NCBI GenBank assembly: GCA_026874595.1
Contig: CM049320.1
Location: 5,705,464 to 5,769,463, forward strand
Direction: 5' to 3'
Source of the DNA: Sipunculus nudus
Taxonomy: Eukaryota > Annelida > Sipuncula > Golfingiida > Sipunculidae
DNA: 64,000 nt
The notes under the pieces were generated by a model. It searched no databases. It saw only the letters and a program-made list of their open reading frames with translations, and was not told the DNA's origin. Below are positions 51,201 through 58,995 of the stretch, piece after piece (position 1 is the first letter of the stretch; each line of letters starts with the position of its first letter). Made by a program: the position numbers and the translations under genes.

Positions 51201-53360
51201 TTTTTGATAGCTTTCTCATAAGGAGACTAGTGTTGCCACCCACAATTATTTTTGAACAGTGTATGCCTCTGCTTATTTCACAGGAGGCTATGATATATCA
51301 GTCTGAAATGTGGCCTTTGTATATTTCTCAGATAGCTGTGTCTTGAACAAGACAGGTGGAACCACCTTCAACAATTTTTGCACAGTATATGTCCCTGCTT
51401 ATTTCTCAGTAGTGATTTTACATATCATCCTAAAATTATGCAAGCCAATACATATCCGATAGTTTTTTGTATACAAGACTTGTGGTGCCACCTACAAATG
51501 TTTCATGCATCTGTGCACATAGCCCAAGAGTGGTTTGAAATTTCTGCCAGTATTTTTGGCAACAGGCAAAAGGTCAGTCTGGATCCATTTATAGCTTTTT
51601 GCAGACTACCAACTGCATCAGAATAGACAACAGGTCAAGAGTTCACTCAGTGCAGTAGCAGCAGTTTGCAGTTTGTTCCCGTTCAGTCAGGGCAACTGCC
51701 TTCTTCACCTGAGCTTGGTCAGCCCAGTGCATCTGGCTCAAGAGAACTTTGATGTATTGGCCTAAAAGTTTAACTTGTCAATGCATTTTTATAGCTTTTT
51801 CATACACAAGACTGGTGTCACCACCTACAATGATTTTTGCACAGTGTATGTCCCTGCTTATTTCTCAGGAGGCCTTAGATATTTCAGCCTGAAAAGTGGC
51901 ATATGTATACGTCTCAAATAGCTTTGTTGTATACAAGACAGGTAGCACCGCCTTTGACAGTTTTTTCACAGTATATGTCCTTTCTTATTTATCATTACTG
52001 ATTTTACATATCATCCTGAATTATGCATGTCAATACATCTCATATAGTTTGTTGTATACAAGACCTGTGGGGCCACCTACAATTGTTTCATGCATCAATG
52101 CACATAGCCAAAGAGTGGTTTTAAGTTTCTGCCTGACAGTTTGCATGTCCATTCATCTATTTCTATGGCTTTCTTTTCACAAGACTGGTGGGGCCACCTA
52201 CAATCATTTTGTGTTGTGTGCACCCATGCCTTTTTTCAGCAGTGATGTTTATGTAATTGGTATTTGAACTTGGGTTCAAAATGTTTAGTACTTTAATTGT
52301 TTATATACATGTCACACATAGTTGTAAAAATACAGTCAAGCATGAAGGCATTATACCTGATGTAAATCCCATTGCACTGGCCCGCATAAGGCCTGTAGGC
52401 CTTGTTTCTAAATTTTCCGATTTTTCCCGTTTTTAGACCATCAAATGACAGCATTTATGTCAGATTCTCAGCTGAGATTTCATCCAGGTTCCTGAAACCC
52501 AGTGTGTTTATTGGTAATGATTGGTTTCTTCAGTTCCTGAAGACTGGGGGTGCCACCTGTATTTTAAATTTTATGCATTATTTATTTATTTTGAGACCGT
52601 CAAATTATATTGATAGTATCAGATTTGCAAATGTGGTTTAATCTGTGTCATGAATTCTTGTTTTTTTATGAGGGCCCACTTAAATAAGCAGATGCCCTAT
52701 ATAAATCACCCAGTCTCTCTCTCTGTTCGTCTTTTTGTATGTCCATCAAATTTTTTTCCTAATGATAACTCCAGTTTGAGTTGACATAAAAATTTCAAAC
52801 TGGACTTATAAATGGCCCACCACTAACACAAGGACTCATTTTGGTCATTAGGTTAAGGTCATAAGATCCACTTATTTAGAAAGATTGTGGACGCATTTTA
52901 AGCAAAACTTTTCATTGCAGACCTTCCATCTTGTACATAAAACTGATGTGGATGATTACTCTAGTTTGGGTAACCCAGCTGGCTTAAAACTGATCACAGG
53001 ACCAATATTTTGAAAGAGCTTATAAACATATCCTAATAGGCAAATTCAGCTGGGCATCAAGACCCATTGATCCCTAGTTTTCAGAGTTTTAGTTTAGCAA
53101 ATCATACATTTAGTACTTCATTATCAACAAATTTGAGGATCATTTCCTCAAATGCAACATACTATATAAAACAATAACAGTAGGAATAAGAATTTTTTTG
53201 CATTCATCAAAACTGTACCAATTCAGCTCAGCATCATTACCAATCGTTCTCTTGTTTTTCAGTGGTTCCGGGTGTGTCACAGCAGCCCAATATAAACTTT
53301 CCAACAGCTCCTCCATCGTATGAGGAAACCGAGAAACAGGGACCTCCGCCTGACTACTAA
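18259..53360 (+). CDS. MS4A/CD20-like four-pass membrane protein, six coding exons
   Basis: Joining 18259-18489, 19573-19629, 23756-23893, 29979-30098, 31140-31293 and 53263-53360 gives a continuous 265-residue frame with GT-AG introns. Junctions 1-4 are phase 0 and the last is phase 1 on both sides. Four hydrophobic segments are visible at about 39-63, 70-90, 97-123 and 148-175. The IWCGIFYMIAGAFGVAAG segment in TM2 matches the MS4A/CD20 signature (IWGG-F-ISG-L-IAA). A tyrosine-rich loop (YYYYGVSYHY) lies between TM3 and TM4, and a Cys-rich stretch (CCGGLCC) ends TM4. The long Gln/Pro-rich tail ends with two PPxY motifs, PPSY (250-253) and PPDY (262-265), likely ligands for WW domains such as NEDD4-type ubiquitin ligases. 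Role inferred from family: a multi-pass protein of the plasma membrane or endosomes. Exact function unknown. Confidence 0.85.
19573..19629 (+). CDS. Coding exon 2 of the MS4A-like gene
   Basis: A 57-bp exon (19 residues, 78-96) completing TM2 and the short basic TM2-TM3 loop (NTKKTC). The acceptor is TTTATGTTTCAG and the donor is TAT/GTAAGT; phase 0 on both sides. It is too short to show as an open frame of its own. Confidence 0.85.
19901..23214 (+). mobile_element. Helentron-like family A element, copy A1 (intron 2)
   Basis: Starts directly after GATTTTT with AGCTCAG-TTGACTATAAGTCATCTGAG, a near-perfect palindrome, followed by a GTCCGTC-rich stretch (19933-20005). It ends CAGCTGAGCGCCGTGACCCATAGGTCCCTTG/TTTTT. 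The start (GCTCAG) and end (CTGAGC) are short inverted repeats. No gene is inside. It carries a 656-bp TIR transposon at 21402-22057. It is very similar to copy A4 over almost the whole length. Confidence 0.7.
21402..22057. mobile_element. 656-bp TIR transposon inside copy A1
   Basis: It has 162-bp terminal inverted repeats (21402-21563 and 21896-22057) with only a few mismatches, starting CACAGG(C/T)GCTTGAATCG. It is flanked by CTTGAGC on both sides (21395-21401 and 22058-22064), a 7-bp target duplication. The corresponding site in copy A4 (near 49018-49028) has the target once and no insert. The 332-bp interior has no transposase. Long TIRs with a 7-bp duplication do not fit neatly into one superfamily; a Mutator-like origin is possible. 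Confidence 0.85.
23215..23755. other. Rest of intron 2, with a perfect palindrome
   Basis: No coding is visible. A perfect palindrome with 12-base arms (CTAGGCAGATTT) and a single-base centre lies at 23278-23302. The phrase AGATTAAAATCCT occurs on either side of it (about 23233 and 23335). Confidence 0.5.
23756..23893 (+). CDS. Coding exon 3 of the MS4A-like gene
   Basis: Residues 97-142: TM3 (starting IVTFMVLTIITAAVF) and the extracellular loop with four consecutive tyrosines. The acceptor is TTGTATTTGCAG and the donor is GAT/GTGAGT. It is 138 bp, phase 0 on both sides. Confidence 0.85.
24110..27259 (+). mobile_element. Helentron-like family A element, copy A2 (intron 3)
   Basis: Starts after TATTTTT with the AGCTCAGCTGACTATAAGTC palindrome, then a long GTCCGTC/GTCTGTC stretch (24155-24225). 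It ends CAGCTGGGCGCTGTGACCCATGGGTCCCTTG/TTTTT. The first several hundred bases closely match A1 and A4; later parts diverge. It contains a short family G segment (near 26400-26480) also seen just before A4. Confidence 0.65.
27260..29089 (+). mobile_element. Family E monomers interrupted by element D1
   Basis: Two 180-bp-type monomers (27260-27622) and part of a third (28940-29089) match the tandem units of element E1 (CAGATAATGACCAGTTACAG, TTGACCTACTTTTGACC and related phrases). They are split by D1 and followed by a D/C chimera. The 5' end of this E fragment is missing; it begins at the end of A2. Confidence 0.7.
27623..28939 (+). mobile_element. Helentron-like family D element D1
   Basis: Starts after CATTTTT with AGCCCTCAGCC..GGCTGATGGGCT (hairpin), then GTCTGTCTGTC. 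It contains about four internal repeats of roughly 300 bp (GGATATCTCTAAAAGGATTC at 27721, 28022, 28323 and 28606). It ends GGCTGAGGGCT..CAGCTTCTGCTGATATTCTAG/TTTATG. The 3' hairpin CAGC-TTCT-GCTG sits five bases before CTAG, as in Helitrons. AGCCCTCAGCC and GGCTGAGGGCT are inverted at the two ends. Confidence 0.75.
29090..29515 (+). mobile_element. Chimeric short element: family D start, family C end
   Basis: The first ~150 bp (AGCCCTCAGCTAATAGGCTGATGGGCT, then GTCCG-rich, then GGGATATCTTTAAAAGG) belong to family D. From about 29310 the sequence follows family C to its 3' end (AGTC-ACTTGTC-GACT hairpin, then CATATTCTAG/TTTTT). It was either built by recombination, template switching or end capture between the two families, or it is a deletion spanning two adjacent elements. 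Confidence 0.65.
29516..29978. other. End of intron 3
   Basis: No recognisable element. One short open frame (29522-29779) shows no motif and is taken as chance. The last bases form the acceptor of exon 4. Confidence 0.4.
29979..30098 (+). CDS. Coding exon 4 of the MS4A-like gene
   Basis: Residues 143-182: TM4 followed by a cysteine-rich membrane-proximal stretch that could be palmitoylated (inference). The acceptor is ATGTATTTCAG and the donor is GGA/GTAAGT. It is 120 bp, phase 0 on both sides. Confidence 0.85.
30536..30848 (+). repeat. Purine-rich stretch in intron 4
   Basis: About 310 bp in which the plus strand is dominated by A and G (AGAGAG-, GAAAGA- and GACAGACAG-type motifs), with few C or T. 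It is a degenerate GA-rich low-complexity tract. Confidence 0.7.
31140..31293 (+). CDS. Coding exon 5 of the MS4A-like gene
   Basis: Residues 183-233 plus the first base of codon 234: the Gln-rich cytosolic tail. The acceptor is AATCTTTTTAG and the donor is CAAG/GTATCA. It is 154 bp and ends in phase 1. A 22.0-kb intron follows. Confidence 0.8.
32023..33667. mobile_element. Putative 1.65-kb DNA transposon, 3-bp target duplication
   Basis: The left end GGCCTAGTTTCACTAA (32023) matches the inverted right end TTTAATGAAACTGGGCC (to 33667). CAG flanks both sides as a possible 3-bp target duplication. A TIR of GGGCC-AGTTTCAT type with a 3-bp duplication suggests a PIF/Harbinger-like element (inference). 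Subterminal TGACTTAAGTCA-like palindromes occur near both ends. Inside, a GC-richer core (32840-33060) and a minus-strand exon-like frame are present, but no recognisable nuclease. Confidence 0.55.
32686..32832 (-). pseudogene. Exon-like open frame inside the 1.65-kb transposon
   Basis: On the minus strand, an ATG at 32832 opens 49 codons ending at a perfect donor (CTG/GTAAGTAT). The peptide contains CFAKNYAQQIYLERSRVEES. I do not recognise it. It could be the first exon of a transposon-encoded protein or a captured gene fragment; no second exon was found. Confidence 0.25.
34002..34352 (+). pseudogene. LINE-type reverse transcriptase fragment
   Basis: Translating across frames gives the non-LTR RT order: NQYGFRK, AILEVADRIYTQ, then LSIYLDLSKA (motif A, catalytic Asp), YGFKDKTLIWLKNYLTNR, YVDFKGHKS, and TTGVPQRSISGSLLYL-YMND (motif B and beyond). 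At least two frameshifts and one stop break it up. The motif C (YADD) part is not seen. It is a short, dead, plus-strand piece of a LINE (jockey/CR1-like group; clade not settled). Confidence 0.8.
34470..34550 (+). CDS. Candidate alternative 27-residue hydrophobic exon
   Basis: The 81-bp segment lies between an AG (34468-34469) and a GT (34551-34552) and is open in the phase left by exon 5. It starts and ends in phase 1, so it can be included or skipped without changing the frame of exon 6. It would add a hydrophobic stretch (VTALLITVSLSVTVICVAFA) and a short ERARMLA tail, potentially a fifth membrane segment. The acceptor has a weak pyrimidine tract and the donor (GTGATA) is non-consensus, so it may be chance. 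Confidence 0.3.
34551..35360. other. Intron 5 stretch without recognisable element
   Basis: AT-rich; one 66-codon frame (34866-35066) has no motif. Nothing else was seen. Confidence 0.4.
35361..35537 (+). mobile_element. Helentron-like family F element F1, 5' part
   Basis: Starts after GACATTTTT with AGCGAACCTGTGAGCTTATGCG, then GTCCGCCGTCC. The same start appears at 44845 and 45232 (AGAGAATCTGTGAGCTTATGC). It is interrupted at 35538-35546 by the 8.9-kb long-TIR element and continues at 44464. The family end is recognised as GCATAAGGCCTGTAGGCCTTG (52384-52404; similar to 47115). Confidence 0.6.
37028..40396 (+). mobile_element. Helentron-like family A element A3 with 336-bp array
   Basis: Starts after GATTTTT with AGCTCAGCTGACTGAAAGTC..CTGAGCT, then GTCCGTCGTCCGTC. 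It contains six imperfect tandem units (anchor GGTCTCTGTTACCC at about 37191, 37527, 37863, 38199, 38538 and 38885), period about 336 bp. It ends CAGCTGAGCGTCATGACCCATGGGTCACTTG/TTTT, with the 14-base palindrome TGACCCATGGGTCA. Element C1 (39073-40214) interrupts the last unit at a T-run. A 13-C run lies at 38582-38594. Confidence 0.75.
39073..40214 (+). mobile_element. Helentron-like family C element C1, nested in A3
   Basis: Starts after GTATTTTTG with TATCCGCCAAAACGAAGTTTTG..AGATA (palindrome). It ends GTAGTC-ACTTGTCGGTTACCCGTATTCTAG/TTTT, a stem-loop a few bases before CTAG. After CTAG the host sequence resumes as the A3 unit (TTTTCTCTATTTTTGAGA). Internal segments repeat CATATCTCGGGAACCGTTTG and GGTGGCGCCACC. 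No coding. Confidence 0.75.
40581..43202 (+). mobile_element. Helentron-like family E element E1 with 180-bp array
   Basis: Starts after CAACATTTT with TATGCCCCCGCCAC-AAA-GTGGCCGGGGCATA (strong hairpin), then GTCCGTC/CCTTCCGTCC. It contains about 14 tandem units of 180 bp (anchor TGCAGATATTGGCCTGATTT at 40691, 40871, 41051, 41232, 41411, 41591, 41771, 41952, 42132, 42313, then less regular to about 43011). It ends GGCGGGGGCATTCATG, then TGTC-GTTCG-GACA, CAT and CTAG/TTATG. ATGCCCCCGCC and GGCGGGGGCAT are inverted at the two ends. Non-coding. Confidence 0.8.
45100..45158. repeat. Long hairpin of CTAGAC repeats
   Basis: Two 26-base arms (45100-45125 and 45133-45158) pair with one mismatch around a 7-base loop. 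The arms are built from TCTAGAC and CTAGACAATGTG units. In the first copy of the local duplication (44780-44805) only the left arm is present. Confidence 0.8.
45544..46944 (+). mobile_element. Helentron-like family C element C2
   Basis: Starts TATCCACCAAAACAGAGTTTTGCGGAT.. after a T-run. It ends TTGTCGACTTCCTGTATTCTAG/TTTT. The same internal phrases as C1 recur several times (CATATCTCGG, CTAAAATTTTGCA, GGTGGCGCCACC). No coding. Confidence 0.75.
47116..47513. other. Spacer with a family G segment
   Basis: The segment AAAGGATTGGTCCTTTCTGTCC... to ATCTCAAAACATTTACTGTTTT (about 47425-47512) matches 26410-26490 inside A2. A4 begins exactly at the T-run where the other copy continues. Otherwise plain AT-rich DNA. 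Confidence 0.5.
47514..50182 (+). mobile_element. Helentron-like family A element, copy A4 (intron 5)
   Basis: Starts AGCTCAGCTGACTATAGGTC..CTGAGCT, then a GTCCGTC stretch (47555-47620). It ends CAGCTGAGCGCCTTGACCCATGGGTCCCTTG/TTT. It matches A1 closely along its whole length except that it lacks the 656-bp insert of A1. Two further family-specific blocks (about 48290 and 49030) are shared with A1 as well. Confidence 0.75.
50186..53077 (+). mobile_element. Family A-type element A5 with internal family F DNA
   Basis: Begins three T after the end of A4 with AGCTCAGCTGACTAAAAGTC. It ends CAGCTGGGCATCAAGACCCATTGATCCCTAG/TTTT; here the last bases are CTAG instead of CTTG. Family F DNA, including its end GCATAAGGCCTGTAGGCCTTG at 52384-52404, is embedded. 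A block of about 230 bp is duplicated with a 584-bp offset (about 50975 and 51559). Short open frames inside are repeats, not genes. Confidence 0.65.
53263..53360 (+). CDS. Coding exon 6 (last) of the MS4A-like gene
   Basis: Starts with two bases completing a phase-1 codon (G/TG, Val 234) after a strong acceptor (CTCTTGTTTTTCAG). It encodes the C-terminal tail with PPSY and terminal PPDY, then TAA at 53358-53360. The Pro/Gln composition continuous with exon 5 and the matching phase support the join despite the 22-kb gap. Confidence 0.82.
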
Positions 53361-54902
53361 GCAGACTGGTGTGAGCACATTTTGAAGAGTATTTTTTTAC
53401 ACGGGAGAGTGTAACTCAGATTATATTTGCAGAAATGTTTATTTTTCTCAACAGGTTATTCAAAATATGAATTGTAGCCAAAGTTGATTATTGAATAAAA
53501 CTTCTCATTTGAGGTTAGGAAACAAAAAAAACCACTGCTGCTGTATCCTTGCTGAACAGGTTCTACTTTAAATTAGTGCAGTTTTGGCAATCTAACAACG
53601 GAGAATCTTCAACAAGCAGCAGAGTGCCTTAACATCTTGTATTGAAGGCCACATTATATTTAGGCTCCATGTGGATGCAAATATTTTTGTCATTTTTTCA
53701 ATGTCTAATGAACTACATGTATGCTGTCACTTGATGTTAACCAGACCAATCGTTAGATATGTTAGCATACTTTATAACAACACCTAACATGTGCGAGAAA
53801 AATTCTTTATCAACTCAGCCTATTGGTAAATCTCTTGTTTTGCATGTTCTGCATAGAGTACTTAACAATAGCCAACTTGTATTCAGTTGACAGCAGTCAA
53901 CCTGTTACCATTGAATTACACTTTGGTTTATTAGCTCACATGTTTTCTTTTGTGTTAATTCATCAGCATAGAGTAATATTAAGATTTCTGACTGTTTACC
54001 ATGACATTGATGCAATAGGATGGACGCTGTTAGAGTGCATTCTCCCCATGAATTGTGTCACAACTCCAGTACAGGCCTACAAGCCTACTGAGTTGTGTAT
54101 TCATGGCAAGCTCTATATCGGCTGTAATGACATTTTTTTTGTTAAGAAAGCATGGTCAAGGTGATGTTGTATATATGAGGTGACACTGAGACTGTAGAAT
54201 TTTTTAATTAATGTTCAGAATTCTTACTTAAATGGTAACACTTCATGTGTGACTTTGGGACCTTGCTTTGACCAAGATTAACTGGACTTGGCTTCATATT
54301 CATGAGGTTAAATATTCACCATTTTCACTTCCCCAGAATTTCCTGATGCTTTCATTTGCGCAATTTACTATACAGTGGCTTACACAATGCACATAACCAT
54401 TACTACATATGTATTTCAATTACCTAGTATGGTAGCAACATTTTTACCATTGCATGAGCAGCTAAGGGACCATAAAAAAGGTGGAAATTCTTCATGCTTT
54501 AGTGGGAGATATATAAAATGTAGATTTTTTATGAATTATCAAGCCTTGAATTACTTGTATCATTATAAAACATATGCTAATATTGACGCTACTGTCACAA
54601 TATATAGGAGGTGACATTGATATCGAGAATTTTTTAAATTAATGTTCACATGAACTGTTGAGTTTTTTTGCAACAATTACCACTAATGAACATTGTGAAT
54701 TTGAATCCACTGCGAAGGAAAAGCTGAGAAAGGTTTGCCCTTAATGGTTTATTTAGATCTTGCTACACTCTTGTGAGATTACTTTATATTAAAAACAGTT
54801 AGATAACTGGGTCTGCAGGTTAACCTCTCGTTACACCCTTGATGCTGTTGGTACTTTAATATTTGCAAAAACTTTGGTCTTTTAACATTAGTTGTAAATA
54901 AA
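53361..54902 (+). other. Probable 3' UTR of the MS4A-like gene
   Basis: Two polyadenylation signals AATAAA follow the stop, at 53494-53499 and 54897-54902. Either could end the transcript. Open frames here (for example 53823-54164) lack recognisable features and are taken as chance. A roughly 60-bp segment ending in AATTTTTTAA-TTAATGTTCA appears twice (about 54167-54225 and 54590-54650). Confidence 0.45.
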
Positions 54903-57900
54903 GTAAAATAATGTTTTTGACATTTGCTTACTTTTCTTTTTACCTTGAAGGTTTTTATTTTATAGTGTAAAAATCCAAATGGCAGCTCTGTTACTCATTT
55001 TAACCTGTACAAAAGATGAGATTTTATAGCAATATTTTATAATGAAGTGTTAAGATTCAGTAATACTCAAAAATACCTGTAAATACAAATTAATATACTG
55101 GCAGGAGTATTATTTTATAAATTTTCAGAAAAACACAGTGCAGCATCCAAACATTAATTTTATTGTAAATTTTTGTCATATTTAAAGCTTAGCTGACTGT
55201 TTGTAATCTGAGCTGTAGTTTTTTACCCATTGTCTGTCATCCAGTACTGAGTGCTTATTATAAGCTTTATGAACATCAACAGCTCCAGAAGCCAAGTGAC
55301 ACCTTTTACCTGCAATATCTCAAATTTATTGTGCATTTATATTTGCATTTTTGAGGATGACAGATTACAGCTTTTTGTCCATCCGTCAGCAGGGCACAAA
55401 TTGTAACCTTTACTTTTTCACACAGTGAGCTCCATCAATTATTCCATGGATATTTGTTGTTTGTTATGTTATGACCAAATGCTTCTGTCTTGCCATCCTT
55501 TCATTATCTGGGCAGATATTGTAAGGGGCAGACGTTTTGCAGCAAGTCCCTCTATCTCATCAGCATGTGCTTTGCTTTCATAAAATATTATCCTGTTCTA
55601 TATAGTTCTTTTCCTCCAGATAAAGATGTTTACACCATTCAAAGAAGTAGTGAGATATTCACGTGGTACATGTTAAAAAACAACCTTGTTTCACGGTTTC
55701 ATATTCAGCTGAGCGTCATTACCCATGGGCCGAGTTTGACATTCTGTATATATGCATTAGGGATTAGTCTGCTCATGTTTCACTTTTATAGATTTAATTA
55801 TTAATGGATTCTTAAGGTGTAATATTATATAACATATGCCATTTCCAGTACTCCTTTCTGGCAATGAAAAGGTCATAATTTGTCACAAGGTTTGAAGCAG
55901 ACCTGCTAAATCAGTTTTTTTAAAAGGTTGCTTTTTTTGAAGATTTACTTAAAATGATGCTTAATACTCTTTATTAACTTTTTTTCAGCAGCACCATTTT
56001 TCCTCTTTTTTATTTCAGGGAAAAATTTGAGATATACTATTTCTCTCATGCTATAACAGTCCATTAGAGTAAGAATGGGACACTTTGCAACTTTTGCTTG
56101 TGCATATGTTTAGCATGTGTCAAACCATATTGAAAATGCCTTTATTCTCATTAAGGGGAATGTGCATGTTTTTGACTTAGGGACAATGGAAGAGATATAT
56201 TCGCAATAAGTAGCATGTGAAGCACATCTTATTCAGTCTTTGATAAGAAAATGGTGAATTATCACTAATTTTACACTTGTTTTACAAAATTTATTTCAAA
56301 GAAGGACACTAATTCCATAGCAGCATGTTCATAGGTAAATAAATTGTTCATTGTCCAATAATAGAAACTCATAAACATCCTCAACTGTTTTCAGTGATTA
56401 AATTATTATGTAGTGAGCTTGTTATTTTTATCATTCTCATATGCTGTGTGCAATTAAAATGCTACCAAAACAACACAAAACAAAGTTCATTTGCACATCT
56501 GCATGTAATTCAGTGCACATTTTCCTTCAAATGCCTAAAATATAAAACTAAAATAGGGTTTTGCAGATTTCTGCCCTATCAGTGTCAGTCTCTTTTGCTT
56601 TGTCATGTGTAACACCCGAACCAAACAGTACATTTCATATATGAAGGAAATCGGTATAGACACACAGTAGACAAAATAACCAATTAAAACATTTTATTTG
56701 AACATGCATGTGAAAGGTTTTTAAGGCATTTACATAGACAAATTAAAGCAATCTGTTCACTTTAATTTTCTGTATAATTCATGTGGATTCTACCTTACAG
56801 TTCATACATATTGCTGAGCTGTCAGTTATACCTTTAAAGAAAAGTTCTTATGATGCTTCTGTGATTGGTGGTTATAAACTAGCTGTTAGTTAATCACAGT
56901 GCATGCACCATTGTTGACAAACAGAAAACTGATGTAATATAAGGTTGGCGATTGGGATTTGAAAGGTTACTCTAGTTGCGAAACACCCTTTGCAAAACTC
57001 TGGTTCGTCTTATTCCTGACAGATGTTCATGTTGGAAGTGTTTGGATTATTTTGGCCGTGCCCCCCACATGATATAAACACCTGGTTATAAACACAAAGA
57101 ACAGCCGTTCTTCAATAGGAACAGCCATTTCTGGTATTTTTTTTAATAAAAATCATAGGAATTATCTGTAGTTAATAGATGTCAGATATTGGAAAAGGGC
57201 CCTTAAATAATGTTTTAGTTTAAAAATAATATATTGTTTAGATAAGACTTAATGAAAAAAAGTTAGTTAATTATTTTCAATACATTTTTAACTTGCGGTG
57301 CAATTTACCTCTTTGTGTGGTATACTTTTCTCTAATTTGGACACCGTTCTCTGAGAAAAAATCATTCTTTAAAAATATATTTTTTGTAATTATGTTTGAA
57401 AATCCCATATATGTGAACACCTCAGATATATCTCAGTGTTAATAATTACACCGGTAGAACGCTGCAGAAAATGTATACATGACACAAGACGTCTGTGATT
57501 TTTACATTAGAACTTTTATTGTTATTTTTTAGACTTTATTTTCTTTTATGGCTTCAGAGAAGAGCCTGAAGACTCTAATTTCCTTTCTCTTACATGTCGC
57601 AGTGAAGCTCCAGTTTGCTTTATATTTTACTCAATTTTACTTCTTGTTTGTTACTTTATGAATGTTTTAATAGCTTTAATTTACCTTCGGCCCAAGCCTC
57701 TGCTCATGGTTTAAGTGAACTCTTAAAGAGATGTTAATTGTGTTTTGTATACTCAGTTGCATTTATTAAATATCTTTAAATGAATTTTTCTTCATTTATA
57801 TCCTCCTGATTAGCCAATTGAATCTCAGTTTATTTCATAAGGATAAATTTCCCATCAGCTGACTAAAAAGACAGCAGAATGAATAACTGTTTGTACATTG

Positions 57901-58995
57901 AATTAATCTAATCTGAATAAGAATTTAAAGTGCCCTGTGTACTCCTTTGTGTTGAAATAATAATTATGTAAAATCCTCTGTGTAAGGCAATAAGAAAATT
58001 TATTTGAAATTAATGAATTTTTGAGTTCAGACAAGTTTCACATTTCTATATGACTGAATAAATCAGTGATCAAGAAAATGTCATAGTTGTAACTTTGGAT
58101 CTTGTAGGTTGGTGTGTTGTTAATTGATTTTTTTAGTCGGGATTCAGGGAAAATTGTTAGGCTCTAAGATGAATATATGACATCTCCTATACATTTTGTC
58201 TGTACATATACAGAGATAGATGAATCAGATGGGATATGCTAAAATATATATATGTATATCATTTGTATAAGTATCTATAACACTTCACAGGTACTCAAAC
58301 GTATACTCACAAATATAGGGGGTTACTTCAGAGAAGAGAATATATGTCCATTTTATGTAAATGTTAATATAATAAAAAAATGAATATAACATATATTATT
58401 ATTTGTTAACTTAAATACATATCTCCATTATTAACGGTGATTTTATGTAACGTTTTCTGTCAGCAAATCCTAAAGAGATTAGATTAAGTTATAATTTTGA
58501 TAATGAGGGATACTTTATTTTTATACAATACTAAAATAATAACTACTTATACACAGCCATGCATTTAAGGGATAATACCGACTTTTTTAATGAATGCAGT
58601 GTCATTCATTTAGTGGGCTGAGTTATAGTAGTGAATTAGTAGGGTACTCTTAGCAGGAGGTATTGGTGATCAAATACCTGAACAGGAAGTCTTCTCTTCT
58701 TTGTGAAATCGTTGAAGTACAGGTGCAGAAGGTCGGCATTTGTTCCATTGAATCTTGATGGTCAGGGTGTTTTTCATGTCAGCTTATTCTAAAATACTCA
58801 GATCTGCTACTTGTTGTATTAATGTGTCATTAATACATTAATGTTTAATTGTAGAACGTTACTTTGAATGTTTGCTTTTGATTCATATGCATTATTATAC
58901 CTGTTGTTTATTAATACATTGTTTTGTATATAGTTCACAAAAATTTTGCATTGAGGGTTTAGTTTTAAATGAAATATTCTCATAGATTTTATTTT
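54903..58995. other. Intergenic, apart from the A6 relic
   Basis: AT-rich, with no recognisable gene, RNA or element other than A6. Short open frames here have no motif. Confidence 0.4.
55186..55735 (+). mobile_element. Short family A relic A6
   Basis: Starts AGCTTAGCTGACTGTTTGTAAT, then CTGAGCTGTAG, and ends CAGCTGAGCGTCATTACCCATGGGC. It is only 550 bp, without a clear internal array. It lies downstream of the gene. Confidence 0.55.

Noticed and set aside
53823-54164. 113-codon frame downstream of the last exon
   Set aside because: It lies in the presumed 3' UTR, has no recognisable domain, and begins at a non-ATG codon.
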